A stretch of 64,000 nt of DNA from Psychrobacter glacincola (GTDB lineage: Bacteria > Pseudomonadota > Gammaproteobacteria > Pseudomonadales > Moraxellaceae), in assembly GCF_904846075.1 (NCBI RefSeq), contig NZ_CAJGZH010000002.1, positions 310,001 through 374,000 of the forward strand, read 5' to 3'. A model generated the notes under the pieces. It was not told where the DNA came from. It searched no databases and saw only the letters and a list, made by a program, of their open reading frames with translations. Below, one piece after another: positions 1 through 9,820 of this stretch. Every line of letters begins with the position of its first letter. Position 1 is the stretch's first letter. The translations under genes and the position numbers were made by a program.

Positions 1-18
1 GTAAATAATTATAGAAAC

Positions 19-37
19 AAAAATGATTATCATTTAC
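19..37. promoter_or_regulatory. Fur box upstream of the TonB receptor
   Basis: The 19-mer AAAAATGATTATCATTTAC matches the palindromic Fur consensus GATAATGATAATCATTATC at 14 of 19 positions by eye. It lies about 90 bases before the receptor start, so repression by Fur when iron is plentiful is the natural inference. Confidence 0.75.
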
Positions 38-125
38 AATATTGTTCACAAAGTTAGTACACACAGCATTATTAGCTAAATATAACGTTTACCACTCTTT
101 GATCCTCCAATTAAGTGAAGTGAAT

Positions 126-2516
126 ATGAAACGCCACCATCAAGTTGCTCTATCCTTTCTTACCCTTTGTATCAGCCAGCAACTATATGCACAAAACAAT
201 GTCAGTGCTATGGACATCGCTTCAAATACGATTCTTTCAGAAGACTTAGCTGTCAACGCCGCCTCAAGTGAGTTACCAAACGTGACTTTAGATACCATTA
301 CGGTCACTGCTAAAGCAAGGACAGGAACGGCTCTGGCACAAAAAATTAGTGAGATGCCCGCCGTCACACAGGTAATTACCGAAAATGAGCTACAAATGCA
401 GGCGACAGGCAATCGTACTACTGGAGATATATTGGCTCAGCTGATCCCAAGTTTGGGGGCAAGCAGCGGCTCAACCAGTAACTATGGCACTACCATGCAT
501 GGCCGTCCCGTGCAGTTTTTGCTGAATGGTGTGCCATTGAGTGGCTCACGCAGCCTTTCACGCGAGCTAAACAGTATCGACCCTGCGCAGCTTGAGCGGG
601 TAGAGGTGCTCTCTGGTGCGACCAGTATTTATGGGGCTGGCGCGGCTGGTGGTCTGATTAATCTCGTCACAAAATCTATGGTAGGTTATGGCTCTATCAG
701 GCAAACCAGAGTCGGCGTCAGTAGCAGTCGTAATTTTGACTCAGATTCATTAGGTTATCATGTGGGGCAAACATTGGGTTATGGCGGTGAGCGAGTCTAT
801 GGTCGCCTAGATGTGGATTATGATCGTAAGGGCGGCAAATTCGATAGCCACGATAATCGCATCAGTCCAGACGTCAATCAAACTGACCAACAAGATACCG
901 AGTCGCTAAGTATTAACGGTAGCTTGGGTATAGAGCTCACTGACAGCCAACGTCTTGATTTGGCAGTGACTTACTATAATGATGAGCAGGATACTGACTA
1001 TGGTCCAGATTATGGTAAAAATTTACAAGTATTATTAAAACCGAAAAAATTACCACCATCTTTAAAAGCGATTGATGGCGCTGAAGTAGAAAACGAGCCT
1101 TATACCACCAAAACATCAGTGAACCTTAACTATAATAATGATGATATTGCAGGCTCAAATTTGAGCGTCACAGGGTACTATCGAGACGAAAAAGGCCGTT
1201 TTTACCCTTCTGGGAAAAGTGCAGCAGACCAAGCAGCTGAAGTTTGGGCTGCCAATGGTCTGACTGATAAAGACACGCTAGGTAAGCTGTTGAGCGCAGC
1301 AACATTCGTCACTCAATCAGAAGCAGATATTGAGGTGATGGGTTTGCGTGCCGCTATGCAAACGGATAGTGAAATTGCGGGTAAAAAGACACTGTTTAGC
1401 TATGGGGCTGATTTTGAACGCGAAAAAAGTGAGCAAACCTATGAAGGGCAAGACTTAAACACGTTTCTTGCTAGTAATGGTTTGAGCGCTCAAACCAACG
1501 GACTATCTTATAATGGTGGACCAGATACCACCATTGATAAATGGGGCGCTTTTGTCAATGCCGATATAGATATCACTGATAAATGGCATACCAGTGCTGG
1601 CGTGCGCTATCAAAAATTGAAAGCAGAAACGGCTACTTTCACGCCCATTTATGAGCAATTGCTCGAAGAGTATTTTAATGATCCTCGCATCAGTGGTGTC
1701 AGCGATGCTTATGGCATTGACTATCAGGCTGGTCAAGTGGAAAAGGGCAATACAGACCACGATAAAACCCTATTTAATATCGGTACCAGCTATCAATTAA
1801 CCCCAAATGACCAAGTATTTGCCAATTTTTCACAAGGCTTTACCACTGCTGACATTCAGCGTGCGCTACGTGATGTACGGGCAGGCTTTGTCGTCAACTC
1901 AGACAATGTACAACCTATCGCAATCGACAATTACGAGTTGGGCTGGCAGGGCAAGCATGGCAATACTGCTGCACGATTGAGCGGTTTTTATAATAAATCA
2001 GATAAAACGGTACGCTTTACCAATGACTATACGGTAGAAGTGGTCGATACTGATGAGCGCGTCTACGGAATAGAAGGTTCGCTCAGCCATGATATTGATG
2101 ATCAATGGCAATTGGGTGGCAGTGTTGCCTATACTCGTGGTCAGTATGATAAAGATGGTGATTGGTTGGAGCTTGATGCCGTACGCTTGACACCCCTTAA
2201 AGGCACGGCATTTACACAATATAACTTCGATGAAGGCAGCAATGTACGTCTACAAGCATTAGCAATTGGCGGTGATAATAAAGCCTTTAAGGATCAACAA
2301 AAAGATCCTGATTCTAGTGCATTACCAGTCACAGGTTATATGACACTTGATGTATTAGGACAAGTCAAAATGCCGGTAGGTCGAGTAGACTATGGGATTT
2401 ATAACTTACTCAATAAGGATTATCTAACGGTCTATCATCAAACAACCTATGGCGATTTGAATCGTTTGCCTGCATCGGGTACAACTTACGGGTTGAGCTA
2501 CACTGTGGATTATTAA
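126..2516 (+). CDS. IutA-like TonB-dependent siderophore receptor
   Basis: Outer-membrane receptor of 796 residues that would import a ferric siderophore with energy from TonB-ExbBD. The ATG at 126 is preferred to the frame opening at 42 because it follows AAGTGAAG and starts a clear signal peptide (MKRHH, a hydrophobic run, then cleavage near LYAQ). The plug domain carries DILAQLIPSLG, a GRPV/LLNGVPL stretch, SIDPAQLERVEVLSGATS and GGLINLVTK. This wording closely resembles the aerobactin receptor IutA as I remember it. The barrel follows and ends in aromatic-rich LSYTVDY. A Fur box lies upstream. No siderophore biosynthesis genes are nearby, so use of a foreign hydroxamate or citrate-hydroxamate siderophore is likely. 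The exact ligand is not known. Confidence 0.9.
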   Translation: MKRHHQVALSFLTLCISQQLYAQNNVSAMDIASNTILSEDLAVNAASSELPNVTLDTITVTAKARTGTALAQKISEMPAVTQVITENELQMQATGNRTTGDILAQLIPSLGASSGSTSNYGTTMHGRPVQFLLNGVPLSGSRSLSRELNSIDPAQLERVEVLSGATSIYGAGAAGGLINLVTKSMVGYGSIRQTRVGVSSSRNFDSDSLGYHVGQTLGYGGERVYGRLDVDYDRKGGKFDSHDNRISPDVNQTDQQDTESLSINGSLGIELTDSQRLDLAVTYYNDEQDTDYGPDYGKNLQVLLKPKKLPPSLKAIDGAEVENEPYTTKTSVNLNYNNDDIAGSNLSVTGYYRDEKGRFYPSGKSAADQAAEVWAANGLTDKDTLGKLLSAATFVTQSEADIEVMGLRAAMQTDSEIAGKKTLFSYGADFEREKSEQTYEGQDLNTFLASNGLSAQTNGLSYNGGPDTTIDKWGAFVNADIDITDKWHTSAGVRYQKLKAETATFTPIYEQLLEEYFNDPRISGVSDAYGIDYQAGQVEKGNTDHDKTLFNIGTSYQLTPNDQVFANFSQGFTTADIQRALRDVRAGFVVNSDNVQPIAIDNYELGWQGKHGNTAARLSGFYNKSDKTVRFTNDYTVEVVDTDERVYGIEGSLSHDIDDQWQLGGSVAYTRGQYDKDGDWLELDAVRLTPLKGTAFTQYNFDEGSNVRLQALAIGGDNKAFKDQQKDPDSSALPVTGYMTLDVLGQVKMPVGRVDYGIYNLLNKDYLTVYHQTTYGDLNRLPASGTTYGLSYTVDY

Positions 2517-2603
2517 AAATAATATCAGACCAGTTTTTATTGCCCATAAAAAACTCTTCACTATCTCTTTAATTTTAAGACCGCTTTATTAGTTTTTTTA
2601 TAT

Positions 2604-2653
2604 ACATCAAAAACAGGCTTATTACTTAGTAGTAGTAAGCCTGTTTTTGATGT
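2604..2653. terminator. Bidirectional terminator, receptor / LysR gene
   Basis: A perfect 18-bp stem (2604-2621 with 2636-2653) contains A- and T-runs in its arms, so it can end transcription from both converging genes. The last codons of the LysR gene lie inside it. Confidence 0.8.
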
Positions 2654-3531
2654 AATGAGTCTCGTAAATGTGCAACGAGCAGTTTTAACTTTTGATCCGG
2701 TTGTCTGGCCTTAGGATAAACCGCATATAGCCCCAGCTTCTTGCTGGTAAAACATTGTAAAATCTGCGTGAGTTTATTTTTCTGTATCTCCTCATAGATC
2801 AACACTTGTGGTAAAAAAGCGATACCTAAATCGCTAAGTGCGGCTTGTTTAATTGCACTCAGATGATTGCTATGAAACCGACCATGGACAGATATTAATT
2901 GCTCTTTGCCGTCTATATATAGCGGCCATGTGCTGTTAGCCGTATTATCAAACTTATAAACCAAGCACTCATGATTCTGTAACTGTTCAGGATTTTGAGG
3001 TGTACCATGTTGCTTTAAATAATCTGGAGTCGCGCATATCATCCATTGGCTATCTATAAGGCGCCTTGCAATGAGTGAAGAATCTTCAAGCACAGCGGTC
3101 CTTAGTGCCAAATCAAATCCTTCCTCTATCAAGTCAACCAATCGATTGGTAATTTGTAACTCTACTGATACTTCAGGGTGTTGTTTACAGAATTCGGCAA
3201 TAGATTCGCTAAATATGAAATTCGCAGAGACCACAGGCATGGTTATACGTATATGGCCTTTCATATCTTCGCCGTAACCCGTGACAGCATTTTCAGCTTC
3301 TTGAAAGGCGGATTTAGCAATTTTAGCTTTGTTATAAAGCGCCCTGCCTGCATCGGTTAAGCTCAACTTTCTAGTGGTTCTATAAAGCAGTTGTGTATTT
3401 AAGTTCTCTTCTAATCTCGCAATGCGCTTGCTCACTACCGAGTTCGTCAATGATAATTTTTCAGCGACTCTAGAAAATGACCCTTCTTCAACAACTTGAA
3501 CGAATAAAATCATGTCGTCAGCTTTGGTCAC
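2626..3531 (-). CDS. LysR-family transcriptional regulator
   Basis: 301 residues, the usual LysR length. The N-terminal winged helix-turn-helix (about residues 1-60) has the family pattern FVQVVEEGSFSRVAEKLSLTNSVVSKRIARLE. The effector-binding domain starts near residue 88 (GHIRITMPV) and includes LALRTAVLEDSSLIARRL and the typical GIAFLPQVLI strand. It belongs to the large CrgA/YhjC-like LysR group and the inducer is unknown. It is transcribed away from the lactate operon across a 294-base spacer containing an inverted repeat, so control of lactate genes is possible but unproven. It converges on the TonB receptor. Confidence 0.85.
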   Translation of the reverse strand: MTKADDMILFVQVVEEGSFSRVAEKLSLTNSVVSKRIARLEENLNTQLLYRTTRKLSLTDAGRALYNKAKIAKSAFQEAENAVTGYGEDMKGHIRITMPVVSANFIFSESIAEFCKQHPEVSVELQITNRLVDLIEEGFDLALRTAVLEDSSLIARRLIDSQWMICATPDYLKQHGTPQNPEQLQNHECLVYKFDNTANSTWPLYIDGKEQLISVHGRFHSNHLSAIKQAALSDLGIAFLPQVLIYEEIQKNKLTQILQCFTSKKLGLYAVYPKARQPDQKLKLLVAHLRDSLHQKQAYYY

Positions 3532-3594
3532 ACTTGTTCTCCAATTGCAGTAATGTGTTTCTGATTATATCAAAAAAGGAAAATAACATTGTCC

Positions 3595-3613
3595 ATTGAT
3601 GCAATATATCAAT
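3595..3613. promoter_or_regulatory. Candidate LysR operator (inverted repeat)
   Basis: ATTGAT-N7-ATCAAT is a perfect 6-bp inverted repeat, 64 bases upstream of the LysR start and about 210 bases before lldP. LysR-type proteins bind interrupted dyads in divergent spacers. Nothing else here resembles a known site. Confidence 0.4.
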
Positions 3614-5262
3614 GAATTAACAAGGCGTAGACTATTCCAGGGCGTTTTTGACATTGGGACATAAACTGTCGCAAGTCGTGCTCGGCTTTTTCTGCAAGAC
3701 AGATTTAGTAAATAAGCAGTCCCTATTTGTGAATATTTAATACAACTTAGTCATCATGGGTTCGTCAAAATAAAGGCTTCGATGACTTGGTTCAAGGAAG
3801 ATCACACAATCAAAAGGATGTAATTTTGAATCAAACAATATATGGGCTTTTGGCATTACTGCCAATCGTTCTCTGTGGTATTTTTCTGATAGGTTTGCAA
3901 TGGTCAGCTAAAAAAACAATGCCAATCATTTTAGTGGTTACCGCTGCGCTTGCCATTTTTATATGGGATATGACGCTTAACCGAGTGTCATCATCTATTA
4001 TTCAGGGTTTGGTCATTACGGTTTCGGTATTGTGGATAGTCTTTGGTGCTATTTTTTTGTTGAATACATTGAAACACACTGGTGCAATCGCCGTTATCCG
4101 TGCTGGGTTTACCAATGTATCGCCAGATAGGCGTGTGCAAGCCATTATTATTGCATGGTGCTTTGGCTGCTTTCTTGAGGGTGCCTCTGGTTTTGGTACA
4201 GCTGCCGCTATTGCAGCGCCTTTGCTGGTGGCAGTAGGATTTCCGGCGCTGGGTGCAGTGCTGATGGGAATGATGATACAAAGTACACCTGTATCATTTG
4301 GTGCGGTCGGTACGCCTATTGTGATAGGGGTAAATGATGGGTTAGATAAAGCTGCTATTAGCGCTCAACTGGCACAACAAGGAGTACAGTGGGGCGAATT
4401 TTTACAACTGATTACCAGTCAAGTCGCCATTATTCACGGTGTCATTGGTACGTTTATGCCACTTTTTATGGTGATGATGCTCACTCGCTTCTTTGGTAAA
4501 AATAAAAGCTGGCGGGAAGGCTTTGCGATTTGGCCGTTTGCTATTTTTGCAGGCTTGGCATTTACAATCCCTTATGTGATAACCGGTGTTTTTTTAGGGC
4601 CAGAGTTTCCGTCACTGGTCGGTGGCTTGGTCAGTATTACTGTCGTTGTTAATGCTGCTAAAAGAGGGTTTTTGGTACCAAAAACCACATGGGATTTTGA
4701 ACCGCAAAAAAACTGGCCGAGTGAATGGCTTGGTAAGTTAGTGGTCAGTAAAGAAGATATTACGCTGACCTTGAGTGATAAGAAGATGTCCACCCTTATG
4801 GCGTGGTTCCCTTATTTACTGGTTGCCCTTTTACTGGTGTTTTCAAGAGTATTTACAGGCTTTCAGTCTTTACTTAACAGTGTGGCAGTAGACCTAACCT
4901 CGATTTTAGGTGAGACAGATATCAGTGCCAGTTTTAGTCCTTTATACTTACCAGGCGGCTTGTTACTAATTAGTGCTTTGGTTGCCGCCGCTTTTCAAAC
5001 TAGAAAGCCCGTCAGCGCCCTAAGCAGTGCCTTTAAAGAGTCAGGTAAGACCGTGTTAGGGGCAGGTTTTGTACTTATTTTTACGATTCCAATGGTTAGG
5101 ATTTTTATCAATTCAGGCATAAACTTATCAGATGTGGCGAGTATGCCAGTCGCCAGTGCAGAGTTGTTTTCAGGTACTTTTGGCAATGTTTTTCCATTGA
5201 TTAGTGCAACCATTGGTGCTTTAGGTGCATTTATCGCAGGCTCTAATACCGTATCTAATATG

Positions 5263-5269
5263 ATGTTCA
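5263..5269. repeat. Target site duplication, left copy
   Basis: ATGTTCA directly abuts the left inverted repeat and is repeated exactly at 6250-6256. The lldP sequence on either side joins in frame through it. Confidence 0.9.
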
Positions 5270-6249
5270 ACCCCACTCTCAACTTGAAATAAGCAAATCA
5301 AACTGAAGAGGCGGATTACCAAGTTTTTTGTTGAGTACAAAGCACAGATTGTGTGAAAGAATCTTACGAATCAATCGATGAGACAAATGCCATAAATCTC
5401 TTGCTCGTACCCTTTGTATATTAAATCGTTCTGATAGCTGACCAATGACTGTTTCAACGATACGGCGGGCTTTCATCAGCCGTCTTACCACAGGTTTGGG
5501 CCTATCCTCTTTCATGTTAGCTCTGAGTGGCGTTTGTAAATCCACGCCTTGAGCGTCGTAGTACGATGTCAGACTAGGGCTGATATACCCTTTATCAGCG
5601 CCAAGTAGCCCATGAATATGAGTGGTGATTTCTGGGGCAACGGCTCTTTCATCAACATTGGCAGGAGCAAAGGTAAAGCCTTTAATCATGCCCGATAAGT
5701 TAACAAGCAAATGTCCTTCAAAGCCATAGTACCTCTCTTGCTTAGCCGCACAGTAGCTAAAAGCCGCTAAGTCTTGATAGTTTTTATGCCGATAAGCGCG
5801 TCCATAATGACAGACGGGTATCGGAAAACCATCCATAAAATGGATGTTGTCACGGCCCTCGAGTTCACTGACTTTATCTTGTATCTGCTGTTTGACTTGC
5901 CACAGATTGGCGCAGTGCTTTGCGAAGTTAGGGTATGAGCCGATGGCTGGAAACCAGTCTTGCCAATGCTGGGTAAAGTATTGCCAAATTTGTTTGTCTT
6001 GATCTAGGTGTAAAAATTCACCGACCATCTCCATGCAAATGATCTCAGGATCACTCAACTTTGGTGCGTAACCTGCACTTCGCAAGGGTTTGGTGACGAC
6101 TATTTTGTAATATTGCTCTACCATTAAATAGATATTGATGATAAATTCGTCTATGGGCATCTCATGACTCCATTGTATTCTTGGTCGAAAACAATAGATT
6201 AGTGAGGTGCTCTTCTTTTTTCAATCACTTTCGAAGTTGAGAGTGGGGT
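5270..6249 (-). mobile_element. IS982-family insertion sequence, 980 bp, complete
   Basis: The element is bounded by 16-bp perfect inverted repeats, ACCCCACTCTCAACTT at 5270-5285 and its complement at 6234-6249. It is flanked by a 7-bp direct duplication and carries one intact DDE transposase on the minus strand. Length, an ACCC terminus and a 7-bp duplication fit IS982. Perfect ends and duplication, together with an intact transposase, indicate recent arrival. Confidence 0.93.
5279..6160 (-). CDS. IS982-family transposase
   Basis: 293 residues, full length for the family. The DDE acidic triad can be placed at D110 (in HFMDGFPIPVC), D189 (in GADKGY) and E236 (in RRIVETVIGQLSERF). The basic C-terminal half with RVRARDLWHLSHRLIRKILSHN is typical. 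The stop codon lies inside the left terminal repeat, as is common for compact elements. It runs opposite to the host gene lldP. No frameshift or internal stop is visible, so the enzyme could be active. Confidence 0.93.
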   Translation of the reverse strand: MPIDEFIINIYLMVEQYYKIVVTKPLRSAGYAPKLSDPEIICMEMVGEFLHLDQDKQIWQYFTQHWQDWFPAIGSYPNFAKHCANLWQVKQQIQDKVSELEGRDNIHFMDGFPIPVCHYGRAYRHKNYQDLAAFSYCAAKQERYYGFEGHLLVNLSGMIKGFTFAPANVDERAVAPEITTHIHGLLGADKGYISPSLTSYYDAQGVDLQTPLRANMKEDRPKPVVRRLMKARRIVETVIGQLSERFNIQRVRARDLWHLSHRLIRKILSHNLCFVLNKKLGNPPLQFDLLISS

Positions 6250-6256
6250 ATGTTCA
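6250..6256. repeat. Target site duplication, right copy
   Basis: ATGTTCA, identical to 5263-5269, directly follows the right terminal repeat. Its ATG could restart a short frame for the lldP C-terminus, though no ribosome site is clear. Confidence 0.9.
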
Positions 6257-6512
6257 GTCAATTCCAATATGAAGCCGCCATGAGCTTACATATTTCACCT
6301 TCTCTAATCATCGCGGCGCAAGCGGTTGGTGCCGCAGCCGGTAATATGGTTGCCATACATAACGTAGTTGCTGCATCAGCAACGGTGGGTTTACTTGGTA
6401 TGGAGGGCGCCACACTTAGGCGTACTATTTTACCCACCATATACTATGTGTTGTTCTGTGGCATCATCGTCATGGCCGCCATTTACATTTTTGGTTTTCA
6501 AGGGCCCTTAGC

Positions 6513-8288
6513 ATGATGAATGACACACAATCACAAGATAAGGAGCATCATATATCTTCGTCAAATCGCGCTTCTCAAGGCATGCTTAGTCCTGATCAGG
6601 TGTTAGATAAACTAACCAACTTGCTAGGCGCGAGTAATGTACAGGCTGATCCAGAGAAAAATGAGCACTATAGAATGGGGTGGCGCTCTGGTGGCGGCAG
6701 TGCCTTAGCGGTTTTGTTTCCGCAAACATTGCTGGAGATTTGGCGTAGCCTAGAAGTGTGCGTTGAAGGCGACTGTATTGTCATTATGCAAGCGGCAAAA
6801 ACAGGCCTGACTGAAGGATCAACACCGAGCGGTAATGACTACGATAGACCCGTTGTAGTGATTAATACGCTTGCCATAAACCAGTTGTATTTAGTGAATG
6901 ATGGCGAGCAAGTGATTAGCTTGCCTGGGGCGACATTGCATCAGTTGCAAAGTCAGCTTAATGCTGTCAATAGAGCGCCTCACTCTGTCATCGGTTCCTC
7001 GACGTTAGGCGCGTCTATTATTGGCGGTATATCTAATAACTCTGGTGGGGCTTTGGTCAAAAGAGGGCCCGCCTATACCGAGCTTGCGTTGTTTGCCCAA
7101 ATAAACGAACAAGGACAGCTGGTATTGGTTAATCATCTAGACGTAGAGCTAGGTGATACGCCAGAAGAAATACTGACTAATTTGCAAAATGGTAATTTTG
7201 ATAAAAGAGAATTACCTGATAGTGGCAAGCTCGCATCTGACAAAGAGTACATCGCCAGAGTAAAAGACATTGATGCAAGCACGCCCAGTCGCTTTAATGC
7301 GGACAAGCGCAGACTGTATGAAGCCAGTGGCTGCGCTGGCAAGCTTGCGGTGTTTGCAGTACGTCTTGACACTTATCCAATAGCGGCAAAAGAGAAAACC
7401 TTTTACATAGGCACTAACAGTGTGAGTGAGCTTGCACAGCTCAGAAGGCAGATACTATCAAGCTTCGATAATATTCCTGAAGTTGGCGAGTATATGCATC
7501 GTGATATATTTGATGTATCCGCTAAATACGGTAAAGACACGTTCTTAAGTATTAAGCATCTCGGTACAGATGCTTTACCTAGACTGTTTTCTATTAAAGG
7601 TGCTATGGACGCAAAATTCCATAAATGGTCATGGATGCCAAAGCATTTTACTGACAAAGTCATGCAGTTCATCGCTACTCTATTTCCAAAGCATTTGCCC
7701 AAGCGCATGATGGAGTACCGCAATCAGTACGAGCATCACCTCATCATAAAAATGAGTGATGAAGGTATAGCAGAGGCTCAAGATTTTCTGAAGACGTTTT
7801 TTGATGCGTCGGACACGGGTAACTATTTTGAATGTAGTCAGGAAGAATCAGAAAGCGCACTTTTAAATCGTTTTGCAGCAGCCGGTGCCGCATTACGCTA
7901 TGAAATCATACATGAAAAAGAAGTCGGTGAGATATTAGCGCTGGATATTGCCATACCACGTAATGAGCTAGAGTGGCTTGAAAGCTTGCCTGAAGACATT
8001 GAAAAACACTTAGAAAAGAAGCTGTATTACGGACATTTCTTTTGTTATGTGTTTCATCAAGACTATATATTGAAGAAGGGCAGTGATGCCAAGCTTGTTA
8101 AAAAGATGATGTTAGAGCTATTGAGCGCACGCGGAGCCAAATATCCTGCTGAGCATAATGTCGGTCATCTATACGAAGCAGAGCCTGATTTGCAGAATTT
8201 CTATAAAAGTCTAGACCCAACCAATAGCTTTAATCCCGGCATCGGTAAAATGTCGAAAACCAAACGTAACTGCTCGTGCTGTGTGTAA
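6513..8288 (+). CDS. dld: Quinone-dependent D-lactate dehydrogenase
   Basis: A 591-residue FAD flavoprotein of the E. coli Dld type, which oxidises D-lactate to pyruvate and passes electrons to quinone at the inner membrane face. The N-terminal half is a PCMH-type FAD-binding domain with GLTEGSTPSG (about residues 96-105), GSSTLGASIIGGISNNSGG and GPAYTELALF. The C-terminal half is the membrane-association domain typical of Dld, ending FNPGIGKMS. It overlaps the lldP stop by 4 bases (ATGA) and has AAGGG about 8 bases upstream, so it was translationally coupled to lldP. The IS in lldP could reduce its expression unless a promoter lies in or after the element. Confidence 0.93.
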   Translation: MMNDTQSQDKEHHISSSNRASQGMLSPDQVLDKLTNLLGASNVQADPEKNEHYRMGWRSGGGSALAVLFPQTLLEIWRSLEVCVEGDCIVIMQAAKTGLTEGSTPSGNDYDRPVVVINTLAINQLYLVNDGEQVISLPGATLHQLQSQLNAVNRAPHSVIGSSTLGASIIGGISNNSGGALVKRGPAYTELALFAQINEQGQLVLVNHLDVELGDTPEEILTNLQNGNFDKRELPDSGKLASDKEYIARVKDIDASTPSRFNADKRRLYEASGCAGKLAVFAVRLDTYPIAAKEKTFYIGTNSVSELAQLRRQILSSFDNIPEVGEYMHRDIFDVSAKYGKDTFLSIKHLGTDALPRLFSIKGAMDAKFHKWSWMPKHFTDKVMQFIATLFPKHLPKRMMEYRNQYEHHLIIKMSDEGIAEAQDFLKTFFDASDTGNYFECSQEESESALLNRFAAAGAALRYEIIHEKEVGEILALDIAIPRNELEWLESLPEDIEKHLEKKLYYGHFFCYVFHQDYILKKGSDAKLVKKMMLELLSARGAKYPAEHNVGHLYEAEPDLQNFYKSLDPTNSFNPGIGKMSKTKRNCSCCV

Positions 8289-8415
8289 TAGTGAGTGTGG
8301 GCTAAGCTTGCTGCTTCAAAAATAAGCCAATTGCATCCATCGTTTAGCACTAATCAATAGATAATTAGAAATTCAAAAATATTACATAGATATCTAACAG
8401 AATAAGGGCAAGCGT

Positions 8416-9558
8416 ATGATTATTTCATCTCCAAACGACTACAGGGCTGCTGCCAAGCGCCGACTGCCACCCTTTCTATTTCATTACATAGATGGCGGTG
8501 CTTATGAGGAATATACCTTAAAACATAATGTTGAAGACTTATCGAAAATTGCCCTTAGACAACGTGTACTAAATGATATGTCACTGCTTAGTCTCGAGAC
8601 GCAGTTATTTAATGAAACTCTGTCTATGCCTGTCGCGTTGTCACCCGTGGGTCTGACAGGTATGTATGCACGTCGCGGAGAAGTGCAGGCCGCTATGGCA
8701 GCCGATCAAAAAGGCATTCCGTTTACCATGTCGACAGTTTCGGTTTGTCCGATTGAAGAAGTAGCGCCTAAAATTAACCGTCCGATGTGGTTTCAGCTTT
8801 ATGTATTAAAGGACCGAGGTTTTATGAAAAATGCCTTGGAGCGTGCCAAAGCGGCGGGGTGTTCGACCTTGGTTTTTACGGTAGATATGCCAGTACCAGG
8901 GGCACGCTACCGAGATATGCACTCTGGTATGAGCGGTAAAAATGCTGCTATGCGCCGTTACTTACAGTCTATGACGCATCCGCAATGGGCATGGGATGTA
9001 GGGCTAAATGGTCGTCCGCACGATCTGGGCAATATCTCTACTTATTTAGGTAAGCCAACAGGATTGGAAGACTATATAGGCTGGCTAGGTAATAACTTTG
9101 ACCCCTCTATTTCTTGGAAAGATTTAGATTGGATTCGCGAGTACTGGGATGGGCCTATGGTTATCAAAGGTATTTTGGACCCCGAAGATGCCAAAGATGC
9201 TGTGCGTTTTGGGGCAGACGGCATAGTCGTATCCAATCATGGTGGGCGACAGCTGGACGGTGTTTTATCCAGTGCACGGGCGCTGCCTCCTATTGCCGAT
9301 GCGGTTAAAGGAGAGATTAAAATCTTAGCCGACTCTGGCATACGTAATGGCTTAGATATTGTGCGTATGTTGGCTTTGGGCGCTGATATTTGCATGCTAG
9401 GGCGCGCTTTTATTTATGCTTTAGCAGCGGATGGCGGTGCAGGGGTAAGCAATTTGTTAGAACTGCTAGATAAAGAAATACGCGTCGCAATGACCTTGAC
9501 TGGTGCCAAAACGATTGCTGATATTAATTCTGACTGTTTGGTAAAACTGGATAATTAA
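8416..9558 (+). CDS. lldD: FMN-dependent L-lactate dehydrogenase
   Basis: A 380-residue alpha-hydroxy-acid oxidase, matching the usual LldD length, that oxidises L-lactate to pyruvate and feeds the quinone pool. Visible family features are the N-terminal [11 protein letters not shown] segment, FMN contacts in [33 protein letters not shown], and the catalytic histidine motif [10 protein letters not shown] followed by [13 protein letters not shown]. It is the last gene of the lldP-dld-lldD run, 127 bases after dld. Together the two dehydrogenases allow growth on both lactate isomers. Confidence 0.95.
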   Translation: MIISSPNDYRAAAKRRLPPFLFHYIDGGAYEEYTLKHNVEDLSKIALRQRVLNDMSLLSLETQLFNETLSMPVALSPVGLTGMYARRGEVQAAMAADQKGIPFTMSTVSVCPIEEVAPKINRPMWFQLYVLKDRGFMKNALERAKAAGCSTLVFTVDMPVPGARYRDMHSGMSGKNAAMRRYLQSMTHPQWAWDVGLNGRPHDLGNISTYLGKPTGLEDYIGWLGNNFDPSISWKDLDWIREYWDGPMVIKGILDPEDAKDAVRFGADGIVVSNHGGRQLDGVLSSARALPPIADAVKGEIKILADSGIRNGLDIVRMLALGADICMLGRAFIYALAADGGAGVSNLLELLDKEIRVAMTLTGAKTIADINSDCLVKLDN

Positions 9559-9680
9559 ATCGAGGCTATAGATTTTGTCAGTACATGAAGTGAGCTCATG
9601 CAGATAAGATACCGAAGATTAGAAGCCGTCGGCTTGGTCGTTGGTCACAAGCGCGAGGTTGCAGAAATTCCAATACCTAG

Positions 9681-9787
9681 GCTACCAACAATCGAATGTT
9701 AGTGTGTTTTGGTTGTTATGTGATGACTGGAAATGAGATGCTATGCAAAGGGCTTATTGTGCATTGTGAATGCTAATAGGCATATTA
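9681..9787. repeat. Imperfect direct repeat, copy A
   Basis: About 105 bases aligning with 11886-11987, roughly three-quarters identical by eye with a few small gaps. The best block is AATGAGA..CTATGCAAAGGGCT, and both copies end in GCATATTA. This copy lies 33 bases beyond the 3' end of the integrase remnant. Confidence 0.7.
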
Positions 9788-9820
9788 TTGTTGAGTGATA
9801 TGATCAACGTAAAGTAATTA

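Larger units (their letters stand above)
3826..6516 (+). pseudogene. lldP: L-lactate permease, split by IS982-family insertion
   Basis: A proton/lactate symporter of the LldP/LctP family with about 12 membrane segments. The 5' part (3826-5269) has the family signatures CFGCFLEGASGFGTAAAIAAP and GTPIVIGV and runs to GSNTVSNMMF, where the coding sequence enters an insertion sequence and stops at 5290-5292. The rest (SQF onwards, through LIIAAQAVGAAAGNMVAIHN to the stop at 6516) lies beyond the element. Removing 5270-6256 restores one frame of 567 residues, close to E. coli LldP (551). I chose TTG at 3826 because AAGGA sits 7 bases before it; the frame is open from 3787. The insertion removes the last membrane segments, so the permease is presumably inactive. 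Its end overlaps dld by 4 bases. Confidence 0.93.

Noticed and set aside
9559..9820. Possible tRNA or attachment site next to the integrase
   Set aside because: No cloverleaf arms or tRNA 3' end could be assembled; only repeat copy A is supported.
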